A stretch of DNA of 64,000 nucleotides. Source: an uncultured Poribacteria bacterium (GTDB lineage Bacteria > Poribacteria > WGA-4E > WGA-3G). The notes below the pieces were generated by a model that was not told the DNA's origin, searched no databases, and worked only from the letters and a program-made list of their open reading frames with translations. Location: positions 4,876,217 through 4,940,216 of the forward strand of contig OX639992.1 of the NCBI GenBank assembly GCA_951828515.1, read 5' to 3'. Below, one piece after another: positions 53,928 through 62,282 of the stretch; position 1 is the stretch's first letter, and every line of letters begins with the position of its first letter. The translations under genes were made by a program, and so were the position numbers.

Positions 53928-54704
53928 GTGAAAACTCTTAATGTATGCACACTCATTCTCATGCTTACCGTTGGATTAGCCTTCAGTGCCTATGCCGGTA
54001 AAGCCGACTGTGAAAACATAGATGGCGACGGCGCGAAACCTATTAAAGAGGTCGCTAAAGAAGATGCTGGGAAGCAGAACGACTACGACGAGGTTGTCGA
54101 AGAAGATGACCGTAAGGGTGTTACCTATCTCGCTTTCATTGGCGGCAGCACACCAAAACCGAATAAGTGTGGACTTAATCCCAAAAACTCGGAAGCTGAA
54201 TGGACGGGTTGGGGCGGTCCCCTTAATGTAGACAACGCGACTATCGGTGAAGGTGGCGGTACCCGTAACCATATCGTGATTGGTGGTATCTACTTTGAAC
54301 GCGGAATCGGCTCGCATGCGATCGCAACCATGGTCTACGATCTCGGTGGGGATGGTTACCTCAAATTTGAAGGCTACGTCGGTATGTCAGACGAGAAAGA
54401 CCCAGCAGAATGTAACCACGGTGGTAGTAGCGATTTCATTTTCAGTGTTGACGGAAAAGAGGTTTTCAAATCCGATACGCTTCAAGGCACCGATGGCGGA
54501 AAACAGGTCGAGGCTGTCAAAGTGGAATTTGACATTCCTGCCAACGCAAAAGAACTTGAAATCATCATGGGGGATGGCGGCGACGGAATCGGCTGCGACC
54601 ACTCTGCGATTGGCGATGCCAAACTTCTCAATGCTCAAGCACTCGCCGTTGAACCCGCTAATAAACTCCCCACAATCTGGGGACATTTGAAAGATAGTTA
54701 TTAG
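53928..54704 (+). CDS. Secreted NPCBM-domain protein with shared C-terminal tail
   Basis: Translation should begin at the GTG at 53928, since GGAGG lies 12 bases upstream and a signal peptide follows (VCTLILMLTVGLAFSAYAG). An acidic linker leads to an NPCBM/NEW2 carbohydrate-binding domain (GGIYFERGIGSHAIATMVYD, FEGYVGMSDEKD, FIFSVDGKEVFKSD). The end, LAVEPANKLPTIWGHLKDSY, is the shared tail. Such domains bind sugars, usually attached to glycosidases; here the domain stands alone. Confidence 0.85.
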   Translation: MKTLNVCTLILMLTVGLAFSAYAGKADCENIDGDGAKPIKEVAKEDAGKQNDYDEVVEEDDRKGVTYLAFIGGSTPKPNKCGLNPKNSEAEWTGWGGPLNVDNATIGEGGGTRNHIVIGGIYFERGIGSHAIATMVYDLGGDGYLKFEGYVGMSDEKDPAECNHGGSSDFIFSVDGKEVFKSDTLQGTDGGKQVEAVKVEFDIPANAKELEIIMGDGGDGIGCDHSAIGDAKLLNAQALAVEPANKLPTIWGHLKDSY

Positions 54705-54934
54705 ACGTTGAGAATCACTTTACGTGAGTCGTGAAGGAAATTCCCAAACGACGTTCCTAAACTTGATTTAGAAAAGCCACAGTGTGTACAAACACGGAAG
54801 GCTTTACTGAATCAGGTTTTTTCTTTCAAATTTTTACGATATACGCTATTATAGTTAGGTGTGTAAAAGTGAAATTCAATCCCGTAGGCGCGCATTTCAA
54901 GCGTGCTCACGGCCAACATTAGAAGGAAACAACT

Positions 54935-55705
54935 ATGAAAAAAGTATTGCTTATTCTCGGCATGGTGTGTTTCAGCCTCATCGCTGTTCATATCAGCACC
55001 GCCGAGATCGATTTTGAGACGGCGGTCGGTGTTTGGCTCTTTGATGAAGGCAAAGGCGGTGTCGCTGAAGACATATCCGGTGAAGGAAACGATGGCGAAG
55101 TCGTCAAAGCCAAATGGGTGGATGGAAAATTCGGCAAGGCGCTCGACTTTGATGGAAAAGCTGGCTGTGTTAAGACCGGAGCGAAACTTCTTGAGGCTCT
55201 CGAAGAATTCACCATTCTTTCATGGATACAAAGCACGTCCGCACCACCCGCCCGGACTGGACTCGTCGGACAGAACAATGCACCAGAGTTCGGCTTCATT
55301 ACGACGAATGAGCTGAGTCTCTGGACCCCTTCAGCTGGCTTGACAAATAATCCTTGGAAACACAAGCATGGTGATGGTAAATGGCATCACGTCGGATGTG
55401 TCGCTACGCAGGATTACGTCCATACTTATATCGATGGTGAATACGTTGAACAGAAGGGGAAGTGGGCGAATCACGGCGCAGCGCCGTTTGATGTTAACAT
55501 CGGGGGATGTGGAGTCTGGGATCCAGGTGGAAACTTTTTCCCGGGTCTCATGGACGAAGTCATGATTTTCCACTCGGCACTCGAACAAGAAGATATCCAA
55601 GATCTAATGGACAAAGGCTATGTAAATTATTTGGCTGTTGACCCCAAAGATAAACTCGGTACAACCTGGGGGCATATTAAGTCAACGCATCATATCAAGC
55701 AATAG
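54935..55705 (+). CDS. Secreted LamG-domain protein with shared C-terminal tail
   Basis: The 256-residue protein has a signal peptide (VLLILGMVCFSLIAVHIST), then a LamG domain closely related to that of the gene at 27149: VGVWLFDEGKGGVAEDIS, ALDFDGKAGCVKTG, WHHVGCVATQ and GLMDEVMIFHSALEQEDIQD. It ends LAVDPKDKLGTTWGHIKS plus seven more residues, the shared tail. AGAAGGAAA lies eight bases before the ATG. It follows the NPCBM gene after 230 bases and is probably separately transcribed. Confidence 0.86.
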   Translation: MKKVLLILGMVCFSLIAVHISTAEIDFETAVGVWLFDEGKGGVAEDISGEGNDGEVVKAKWVDGKFGKALDFDGKAGCVKTGAKLLEALEEFTILSWIQSTSAPPARTGLVGQNNAPEFGFITTNELSLWTPSAGLTNNPWKHKHGDGKWHHVGCVATQDYVHTYIDGEYVEQKGKWANHGAAPFDVNIGGCGVWDPGGNFFPGLMDEVMIFHSALEQEDIQDLMDKGYVNYLAVDPKDKLGTTWGHIKSTHHIKQ

Positions 55706-55858
55706 CCTCTCCGCTTTTCAACGCTCATAGACGTACTGGGTTATAGCAAATTCCACAGCGCGTCTATGAGTAACCTTCCCGATCACATAATTCTACACTT
55801 TACTATAAAATTAGTTTAAGAAAGCAGCCTGCAACAACGGCGCAGGCGGATCTACCCC

Positions 55859-55960
55859 AACCCTTTCAAAGTTCCAACCCGCATATCTCTCCGCAAGGTA
55901 AAATTAAAACCCTTTTCAAAGTTCCAACCCGCGTATCTCTCCGCAAGATAAAATTAAAAA
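55859..55960. repeat. 50-bp direct repeat, two copies
   Basis: CCTTTCAAAGTTCCAACCCG plus CATATCTCTCCGCAAGGTAA is repeated with few changes directly after the TPR gene. The TCCGCAAGGTAAATTAAAA phrase also precedes the dehydrogenase at 23530. Confidence 0.65.
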
Positions 55961-55961
55961 T

Positions 55962-57632
55962 CTACTTTGAGTCATGCAGTTCCCTGAGTTTGTCTAACGC
56001 AACCTTATTCCCCGGTTCTAATTCTAAAACCCGTTCAAAGATACCAATCGCCTCTGAAATATTCCCAAGTTCCTGATAAGCAACACCTAATGCGCCATAA
56101 GCGCGAACGTGCGTCGCCTCAATTGCGAGAACCTTCTTAAAGAGTGAGACAGCATCGAGATAGTCCTCCTTCATCAGAGAAATTAAACCGAGTCTATAAA
56201 TGGCTTGGACATCCGTTGCGTCATGGGTGATAACCTGTTTGTAGTGCGGCTCGGCTGCTGTATAACGTCGTTTTTTCCAATAGGCACCGGCAAGATCGCG
56301 ATGCACGGACAGTTGAGATGGCACGAGTTCAAGTGCCGCCTGATAGTGCCGAATTGCCTCTCCAAGTTGCCCTCTGTTTTCATACACTGTCGCGAGATTC
56401 GCGTGTACATTTGAGAAAAAAGTGTCGTAATTTGAAGGGCTCAACTGTTTGGGAGATTCGCTATCTGTTTTATTTTTTTTAAACTGAAGTGCCATTCGGC
56501 AAGCGCGGATCGCCGCAGCGGTCTGTCCGGTTTCATAATAGATCTGTCCTATATAGTTATGTGCCTGCGCTTTCAAGTAGGCTATCTCCTCTGCACTTCT
56601 CTCCTTCTGAACCTCAATATCCTTGTCGAGTAGCAACAAAAGGCGTTCTAATACTGTTAAGGCTTCGGGGTGCCGGGTCCCCGTATAGAGGAGTGAAGTG
56701 CCATAGTCGAACCAGACCTTTATATCTTTCTGTCCGTCTGAGATAAGCGGCTCAAATTCAGCAACAGCACGGGCGTAGTCTCCGGTTGACATATAGCGCC
56801 TACCGCGTTCTGCATACAGCGGAGCAGTAACACCCGCTTCCAAGACTTCCCACCAAACGGGATCCGGTAACTCACCGTATTCGCTCGGATGGCGCGATGC
56901 CTGTGCGTGCTGTCTCGCTGTTTTTGGGTCTCCCAAGGCAATAGCGACTTGCGCCATCAGTGCGTGCGCTTCACTTTGTCTTGGGTTCAAGCGGAGTGCC
57001 TTCTCTAAATGCGTCCGAGCGAGGTTCACCTGCTGTTTCATAAACGCGATTTCACCGAGCCAGAGTTCAGAAAACGGATTATCAGGTTGGAGTTGTTTCG
57101 CTCGCTCCAAATGGTGTTGGGCTTCATCAAGCCGTCCTAAAATGCGGAACGCGGAAGCGAGATAAAGATGCGCAGGTACGTATGTCGGGTGCAAAGCGAG
57201 GGCGCGGGTGAGATGTTCAACAGCCACCTCAGGCTGGTGCTGCCTGTTCAGCCTTCCGAGTAAGTAGTGCCACCGGAATTCCTGTGGAGCAATTTGACTT
57301 GCCCGGCGATAACACGGTATCGCTGGAATCTCCCAGCCGTGGCTGAGGTAGACATGCCCCAATTGTCCCCAAACATCGGCAGTGTCAGGCGAACGCCGGA
57401 CCTTGCCTTGTGCAGTGTCAATCGCCTGTAGAAGCGGTTTTTCTTCAACCAAGTCAAGATCCGCAGGTTGAGGGATATCAACGTCGCTACCCGCAAAAAC
57501 AGGCACACTGATCAGAATTAAATAAATAAAGAGCATCTGATGAAGGATCGAAGGATGAAAAGATGGAAGGATGGGGGTCCCCAATCTTCCTACCTTCCAA
57601 TCTTCCTGCTTTCCAATCTCCAATTTCTTCAA
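55962..57632 (-). CDS. Exported TPR-repeat protein
   Basis: I use the TTG at 57632, which overlaps the upstream stop (TTGA) and has AAAGGGG eight bases before it; the alternative is the ATG at 57536, where the signal peptide (FIYLILISVPVFAG) begins but no ribosome site is seen. The first 32 residues derive from a GGAAGATTGGAAG repeat. The remaining protein is about eleven tetratricopeptide repeats (for example AEPHYKQVITHDATDVQAIY), forming a protein-binding superhelix. It is coupled to the UnbV-type protein upstream, so the two probably work together outside the cytoplasm. Confidence 0.82.
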   Translation of the reverse strand: MKKLEIGKQEDWKVGRLGTPILPSFHPSILHQMLFIYLILISVPVFAGSDVDIPQPADLDLVEEKPLLQAIDTAQGKVRRSPDTADVWGQLGHVYLSHGWEIPAIPCYRRASQIAPQEFRWHYLLGRLNRQHQPEVAVEHLTRALALHPTYVPAHLYLASAFRILGRLDEAQHHLERAKQLQPDNPFSELWLGEIAFMKQQVNLARTHLEKALRLNPRQSEAHALMAQVAIALGDPKTARQHAQASRHPSEYGELPDPVWWEVLEAGVTAPLYAERGRRYMSTGDYARAVAEFEPLISDGQKDIKVWFDYGTSLLYTGTRHPEALTVLERLLLLLDKDIEVQKERSAEEIAYLKAQAHNYIGQIYYETGQTAAAIRACRMALQFKKNKTDSESPKQLSPSNYDTFFSNVHANLATVYENRGQLGEAIRHYQAALELVPSQLSVHRDLAGAYWKKRRYTAAEPHYKQVITHDATDVQAIYRLGLISLMKEDYLDAVSLFKKVLAIEATHVRAYGALGVAYQELGNISEAIGIFERVLELEPGNKVALDKLRELHDSK

Positions 57633-59476
57633 AATGATACCCCTTTCCCTTGATAAACCCTTACGCGCTGATTGATGCTCACTCCGGGAAACCTCTCACG
57701 ACTTCCATCTTGCCAGTGGACCTCAATCGCCTGAATTGTATCGATTGTCCCCAATCCGAAATGCACACTCGGTTCACTGCTACTGAGATAACTCGTCCCC
57801 GATAGCACGTATCTCGTCAATGCACCTGAATCAGTCCGGAGTGTCACTTGCGCGCCAAGCGCATCGCGTCCATGGGTAATCGCTTGCACAGAAAGATAGT
57901 GATGTTGTGGGGGTGGTGCATCGTTTCGGAAGAAACGGAGCCGATTGTCGAGTCCGCTCACGACCATATCAATATCGCCATCTCTATCAACATCACCGAA
58001 AGCCATTCCGCGACTCACTTCAATCCGTCCCGTGAAATCGGGAGCGCGCGAACTCACATCGGTGAAAAGGGCTGTCGGCTGTCGGCTTTCAGCGGTCAGC
58101 ACAGATACCGTCGACGACGTTTCTTCTCTTTGCTGACTGCCGATGGCTGACTGCCGACTGCTATCTTCCCGACTGCCGACTGCCGACTGCTGACTGCTAT
58201 CTTCCTGACTGCCGACTGCTGACTGCCGACTGCTATCTTCCTGACTGCTGACTGCTGATTGCCGACCGCTATTTTGAAAGAGAAGATTCGGTTCTGCGTA
58301 GAAATTCCAGAAATCACCAGTGCTCGCACCCTCAAGCACAGCACCGCGCTTTACCCGACCGTTGACGAGTGCGATGTCCAGATCGGCATCATTATCGAAA
58401 TCCACGAAACCGCACCCAAATCCTGTAAAGGGTAGATCACGCCCGGCAAAACCTGCCATTTCCGTCATATCAACGAATACAGAGAAGGTGGAAGCTGTAT
58501 AAAACGTATTTGTTTCACCAGACAAGTGCGTTACAAACAGATCCGGACGCCTATCACCGTTGACATCACCGACAGCGATGCCCATACTCCCTTCGGGTTG
58601 CCCATACGCGTTAAACGCCAGACCGTACAATATAGCCTCCTCAGCAAAGGTGCCATCTTTCTGGTTCACCCAGAGTTGATTGGCTTCGCCATCGTTCGCG
58701 ACAAAAAAATCCGCCCACCCGTCACCTGTCAGATCGAGACACACAACACCGAGCCCTCTGCCGGGCATTGCGGCGATCCTCGCCTGTTGCGATACATCCG
58801 TAAATGTACCGTCACCGTTGTTTCGAAACAACCGATCCGCGGCGGGTTCAAAAACCTGTGGATTGCAGTAATCTGGTGCCCCGTGTTTCCCACGACACAC
58901 CGCCTCCGGATCGAACTGAACGTAGTTCGCGACATAGAGATCGAGGTATCCGTCCCTGTCATAATCGCCAAAGGTCGCAGATGTGCCCCACGCTTCGTTC
59001 GAGAGTCCTACCGCTTGTAAAGCAAACGTCCCATCACCATTGTTACGGTAGAACACATCAGCACCGTAGTTCGTCACATAGACATCCGCATCACCGTCGT
59101 TGTCTACATCGCCGATTGCGACACCTTGTCCATAGCCTTCATGTCCGATGCCAGCGGCTTCCGTAACGTCGACAAACGTCCCATCAGTTTGCTGCCGAAA
59201 CAGTCGATTCGGTGCAGAGGTCTCCACTTTTCCGGGGGGCGGAAATCGGACATGCAGAACATCGATCGCGCCATCGTTATCGTAATCAAACAGGGCAACT
59301 CCACTCCCGATTACTTCCGGTAAGGCGTGCGTCCCTGCTTGCCAAGATGTCTCTGTCTGTGTGAAACCGAGCGCAGCGGTCACTTCCGTAAAAAAGGGGG
59401 TGTCCGTCTCCGCTTGTGCTGTCCATAAACAGAGTGTAATGAGGATGAGTGTTACAGAAAATAGTTTAGTAAGCAT
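57629..59476 (-). CDS. FG-GAP / ASPIC-UnbV (CRTAC1-like) exported protein
   Basis: The 615-residue protein has a signal peptide (LFSVTLILITLCLWTAQAE) and seven calcium-binding FG-GAP loops of the form DYDNDGAIDVL, DVDNDGDADVYV, DYDRDGYLDLYV, DLTGDGWADFFV, DVNGDRRPDLFV, DFDNDADLDIAL and DVDRDGDIDMVV, making a beta-propeller. The C-terminal ASPIC/UnbV domain ends VHWQDGSRERFPGVSINQRV. Such proteins are usually adhesive or scaffold proteins, often paired with TPR proteins as here. A stretch of about 68 residues before the last loop is encoded by palindromic repeat DNA. Confidence 0.88.
   Translation of the reverse strand: MLTKLFSVTLILITLCLWTAQAETDTPFFTEVTAALGFTQTETSWQAGTHALPEVIGSGVALFDYDNDGAIDVLHVRFPPPGKVETSAPNRLFRQQTDGTFVDVTEAAGIGHEGYGQGVAIGDVDNDGDADVYVTNYGADVFYRNNGDGTFALQAVGLSNEAWGTSATFGDYDRDGYLDLYVANYVQFDPEAVCRGKHGAPDYCNPQVFEPAADRLFRNNGDGTFTDVSQQARIAAMPGRGLGVVCLDLTGDGWADFFVANDGEANQLWVNQKDGTFAEEAILYGLAFNAYGQPEGSMGIAVGDVNGDRRPDLFVTHLSGETNTFYTASTFSVFVDMTEMAGFAGRDLPFTGFGCGFVDFDNDADLDIALVNGRVKRGAVLEGASTGDFWNFYAEPNLLFQNSGRQSAVSSQEDSSRQSAVGSQEDSSQQSAVGSREDSSRQSAIGSQQREETSSTVSVLTAESRQPTALFTDVSSRAPDFTGRIEVSRGMAFGDVDRDGDIDMVVSGLDNRLRFFRNDAPPPQHHYLSVQAITHGRDALGAQVTLRTDSGALTRYVLSGTSYLSSSEPSVHFGLGTIDTIQAIEVHWQDGSRERFPGVSINQRVRVYQGKGVSF
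58064..58272. repeat. Palindromic repeat array inserted in frame in the UnbV-type gene
   Basis: About five units of CTGACTGCCGACTGCTATCT are translated as (S/Q)QSAVGSQEDSS repeats between the sixth and seventh FG-GAP loops. Unit length (30 or 33 bases) keeps the frame. Confidence 0.8.
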
Positions 59477-59479
59477 ATT

Positions 59480-59637
59480 ATTTAAGGGCTGTCAGCGGTC
59501 GGCAATCAGCCGTCAGCAAAGAGAGTGAATCTTAAACGATCCCCTCTTTACCGACACCCGAGAGGTTTTTCGCAAGAAAAAACCGCCCCGAGTGCCGACA
59601 GCCATTCTTGCTGACTGCTAACTGCTGATTGCTATTC
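59480..59637. repeat. Imperfect palindromic repeat, well preserved copy
   Basis: GGGCTGTCAGCGGTCGGCAA at the left, GCCGACAGCCATTC at the right, a TTAAACGATCCCCTCTTTAC core, and a GAGAGGTTTTTCGCAAGAAA hairpin. It lies between two co-directional genes. Confidence 0.65.
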
Positions 59638-60894
59638 TCACGCCAGAATCACAAATTCCAACTGTCGGTGCGCTTCACGTAATGCCGCTTCCACCGCCTC
59701 TGGTGTTTCAGCGCGAGCGAAGATGAAACCGAGATACCGTGCTCCCTCCGGTAGTGGGACGACCTCGCCACCGATAGGAATTGTGATGTTAACCTCTACA
59801 ATTCCGTCTACGCAATACGCCGCTGTTTTACCACGCACCTCGCCCAAGATACCCGCCTTTGGGACAGGAATCATCATCACACCCGCTGCCCGATTTTCAC
59901 GCTGCAATTCTTCCACCTGTTGCCCAATGGCATGTCGGATAACGAGTTCCTCAAGTGCCATCCCAGTTCCGAACCGCAGTGTCCGAGCACAGAGTCCACC
60001 AATCGTCCGAGCCGCAATCTCAATAAGGTGCGCGCCTTTGTCGTTAGAGCGCAGTTCGGCGTGGATAGGTCCGTGTCTTAACCCCAAAGCATCGGCGGCT
60101 TCCGCAGTCGCACGGTGCAACGCATCTTGGATCTCCACCGGCAAACGAGAAGGCGTAACATAGAGCGTCTCCTCGAAAAAGGGACCTTCCAGCGGATCGG
60201 GTTTATCGAAAAGCGCGAGTGTCTTCAGTTCACCGTCTAACAGGATACCCTCCAGTGCCACTTCTATCCCCGGAATATAGTCCTCAACGAGTAGAGATTG
60301 TGTGGGAGGGTCGGCGGATTCTTGTAAGGTCCGAAGGAGTTTCGTCGTCCGCTGGAAGGCTTCAATGAATTCAGCGGGTGTGTCTGCCCTGATAACACCG
60401 CGGCTTGCAGAAAGGGAGAGTGGTTTGATAATACACGGAAAGTTGACGTGTGTATCTGTTCCAAGTTTCGATGCTATCTCAGCGGGATCGTCTTCGATGG
60501 AAAAGCATTCATAGGCAGGCACCGAGACACCGTTTGTTGCCAATGTGTGCCGCAAGAGATACTTATTCCGTGTCGCTTTTGCAGAATCAACAGGGTTGTG
60601 GGGGAGTCCCAACGCTTCTGACGCCGCTGTCGCTAACAGCGTCGTATCATCATCAACACCGACGATTGCCGAAATTGGATAGGTTTCAGCGAATTCAACA
60701 ATTGTCTGTGTGGCAGCAGTTGGCTCGCTGAAATCAAGCACGAGCGTGTGCCGCGGCGACAGCTCTGCTGTCGTCGCCGCTTCCTCTGATGCGACAACCG
60801 CCTCTACATTCAGTTTCAGAGCGGCTTCGAGGAAATCCGTCGCTCGGTAAGTGCGCGTTGGAAGGAGCAAGAGGACACGCGGTTTATTAGTCAT
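59638..60894 (-). CDS. ATP-grasp family ligase
   Basis: The 418-residue protein has the ATP-grasp layout: an N-terminal Rossmann-like region (PRVLLLLPTRTYRATDF), KATRNKYLLRHTLATNGV, the glycine-containing lid with CIIKPLSLSASRGVIRA, the LLVEDYIPGIEVALEGIL strand and the metal ligands in IHAELRSNDKGAHLIEIAAR. Enzymes of this type (L-amino-acid ligases, carboxylase-like) join a carboxylate to an amine using ATP. Neither substrate can be inferred, and no biosynthetic cluster surrounds it. Confidence 0.85.
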   Translation of the reverse strand: MTNKPRVLLLLPTRTYRATDFLEAALKLNVEAVVASEEAATTAELSPRHTLVLDFSEPTAATQTIVEFAETYPISAIVGVDDDTTLLATAASEALGLPHNPVDSAKATRNKYLLRHTLATNGVSVPAYECFSIEDDPAEIASKLGTDTHVNFPCIIKPLSLSASRGVIRADTPAEFIEAFQRTTKLLRTLQESADPPTQSLLVEDYIPGIEVALEGILLDGELKTLALFDKPDPLEGPFFEETLYVTPSRLPVEIQDALHRATAEAADALGLRHGPIHAELRSNDKGAHLIEIAARTIGGLCARTLRFGTGMALEELVIRHAIGQQVEELQRENRAAGVMMIPVPKAGILGEVRGKTAAYCVDGIVEVNITIPIGGEVVPLPEGARYLGFIFARAETPEAVEAALREAHRQLEFVILA

Positions 60895-61009
60895 TATGCT
60901 TCGTAGTGAGAACAGTTATGGGTTATCAGAATCATTCGTTTTCATGCTTGGCAGTGAGAACAGTTATCAGAAGTTATGCCTTCCAAACTTCCTAACTTGC
61001 GCACACTTA

Positions 61010-61141
61010 TAGTAAAGCCCGAAAATACTTGCACGCTCTTGAAAACACAAAACCCACATTGCTGGCGAGGTGTTTTTGATAGGGCGTTTCCCCCTAACCT
61101 CGCCGCATTACAGAGTGTAAACTTAATTATGGGTTTTACTA
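61010..61141. mobile_element. TAGTAAA-type MITE, 132 bp, TA target duplication
   Basis: TAGTAAAGCCC and GGGTTTTACTA ends flanked by TA (61008-61009, 61142-61143). It is collinear with the 156-bp copy at 12719-12874 except for the loss of one GTTTTTGATAGGG unit and a few bases nearby. Confidence 0.8.
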
Positions 61142-61190
61142 TAATAACTTTCTGATTGCTGACGGCTGATTACCCCAAAGCGGATTGTCG

Positions 61191-62150
61191 CTAACTCGTC
61201 CGGGAACCTCGTAACAATTTCTGATACTCCGCATGGGCCTTCTGGGGATCGTCCTCACCATCAAGGACACGCCGCAGGCACTGGACAAAGCCTATCGGTT
61301 CATCTTCACCGAAGATCGTGCGTCCAAATAGGATAGCACGTCCACCGTTGCTGACGACATTATGCCCGAGCGCAAACGTGCTACGCGCATTCTGACGCGC
61401 CCCTCCCAATGCACCGATCACCAGCGTTGTATCGAATTGGCACAACTCGTTCCAAACATCGGGGGTCGTATATGCCGTCTTGATAAAACGCGGGCGTTGG
61501 TGTTTTCGGAGATAACTCATCGTCCGGACGATAGAATCGGCGACATACATGCCTCGCTTCTCCTCATCCATCCCCGGCATTTTTATATTCGGTAAAAATA
61601 CCTCTAAGAGGTGATCGAATCCCTCGATTTCACCGACGACGTGTGCGAACTGCACATACGCTTGTAACATGCGTTCATCAGCGATCGGATCGTTGTTGAG
61701 CGTAATGGAATACAACCCAAGGTTGACTCGACATTCAAGTGCGGGACCGATCAGTGCCTCACAATAGCGTTGCATGTCCTCTGGAAATACCGTCTGAAAC
61801 GGCATTGATAGCCGAGAAGTATAGACCCCAAACCTCGGATTCCAGATAGCCGTCTCTGAGTTCATCCGGACGATGGGTGTAATGGGTGTGTTTTCAAACA
61901 GGTTTTCTTCAAGGGCAAGGGTTTCGGCATCGGCGGGTGTCATTAGAAGCCCGTCTAATTTGCCATCTGCAACAAGGTCGCGCTGGAGTTGCAAAAACTC
62001 GGCATGCGTTCGGTAGTGCGGTTTCGGGTGTTGTACTTGTCCGAGCCCCTTAATCCCGGCTGATGCAAGCGGGTCCGCCGCAAAAACCAGAATCGGGCTA
62101 CGGGCAAGTAAATCAGTATCAGCAAGTTTGTCAAATATCCGGTTACCCAT
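61191..62150 (-). CDS. Putative class I (Schiff-base) aldolase-like TIM-barrel protein
   Basis: The 319-residue protein looks like a DeoC/FbaB-LacD type barrel: KLDGLLMTPADAETLAL, LECRVNLGLYS, DHLLEVFLPNIK and the candidate Schiff-base lysine Lys224 in RPRFIKTAYTTPDVW. The later strand TLVIGALGGARQN followed by GRAILFGRTIFG would form the phosphate site. It may cleave or form a sugar phosphate or keto acid. The family call is by eye and the reaction is not known. Confidence 0.55.
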   Translation of the reverse strand: MGNRIFDKLADTDLLARSPILVFAADPLASAGIKGLGQVQHPKPHYRTHAEFLQLQRDLVADGKLDGLLMTPADAETLALEENLFENTPITPIVRMNSETAIWNPRFGVYTSRLSMPFQTVFPEDMQRYCEALIGPALECRVNLGLYSITLNNDPIADERMLQAYVQFAHVVGEIEGFDHLLEVFLPNIKMPGMDEEKRGMYVADSIVRTMSYLRKHQRPRFIKTAYTTPDVWNELCQFDTTLVIGALGGARQNARSTFALGHNVVSNGGRAILFGRTIFGEDEPIGFVQCLRRVLDGEDDPQKAHAEYQKLLRGSRTS

Positions 62151-62164
62151 GTATAATTATTCCT

Positions 62165-62282
62165 TTAAATTAACTATCAGCAAATTGGCTGTCAGCTTTC
62201 TGCCATTGGCTGTCGGTTGAGAGATACTCGTTTAGCAAATGCCTCTTGTGACTGACTGCCGACTGCTGATGGCTGACGGCTA
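62165..62282. repeat. Imperfect palindromic repeat downstream of priA
   Basis: ACTATCAGCAAATTGGCTGT at the left and GACTGACTGCCGACTGCTGA at the right around a CTCGTTTAGCAAATGCCTCT core. Confidence 0.6.
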
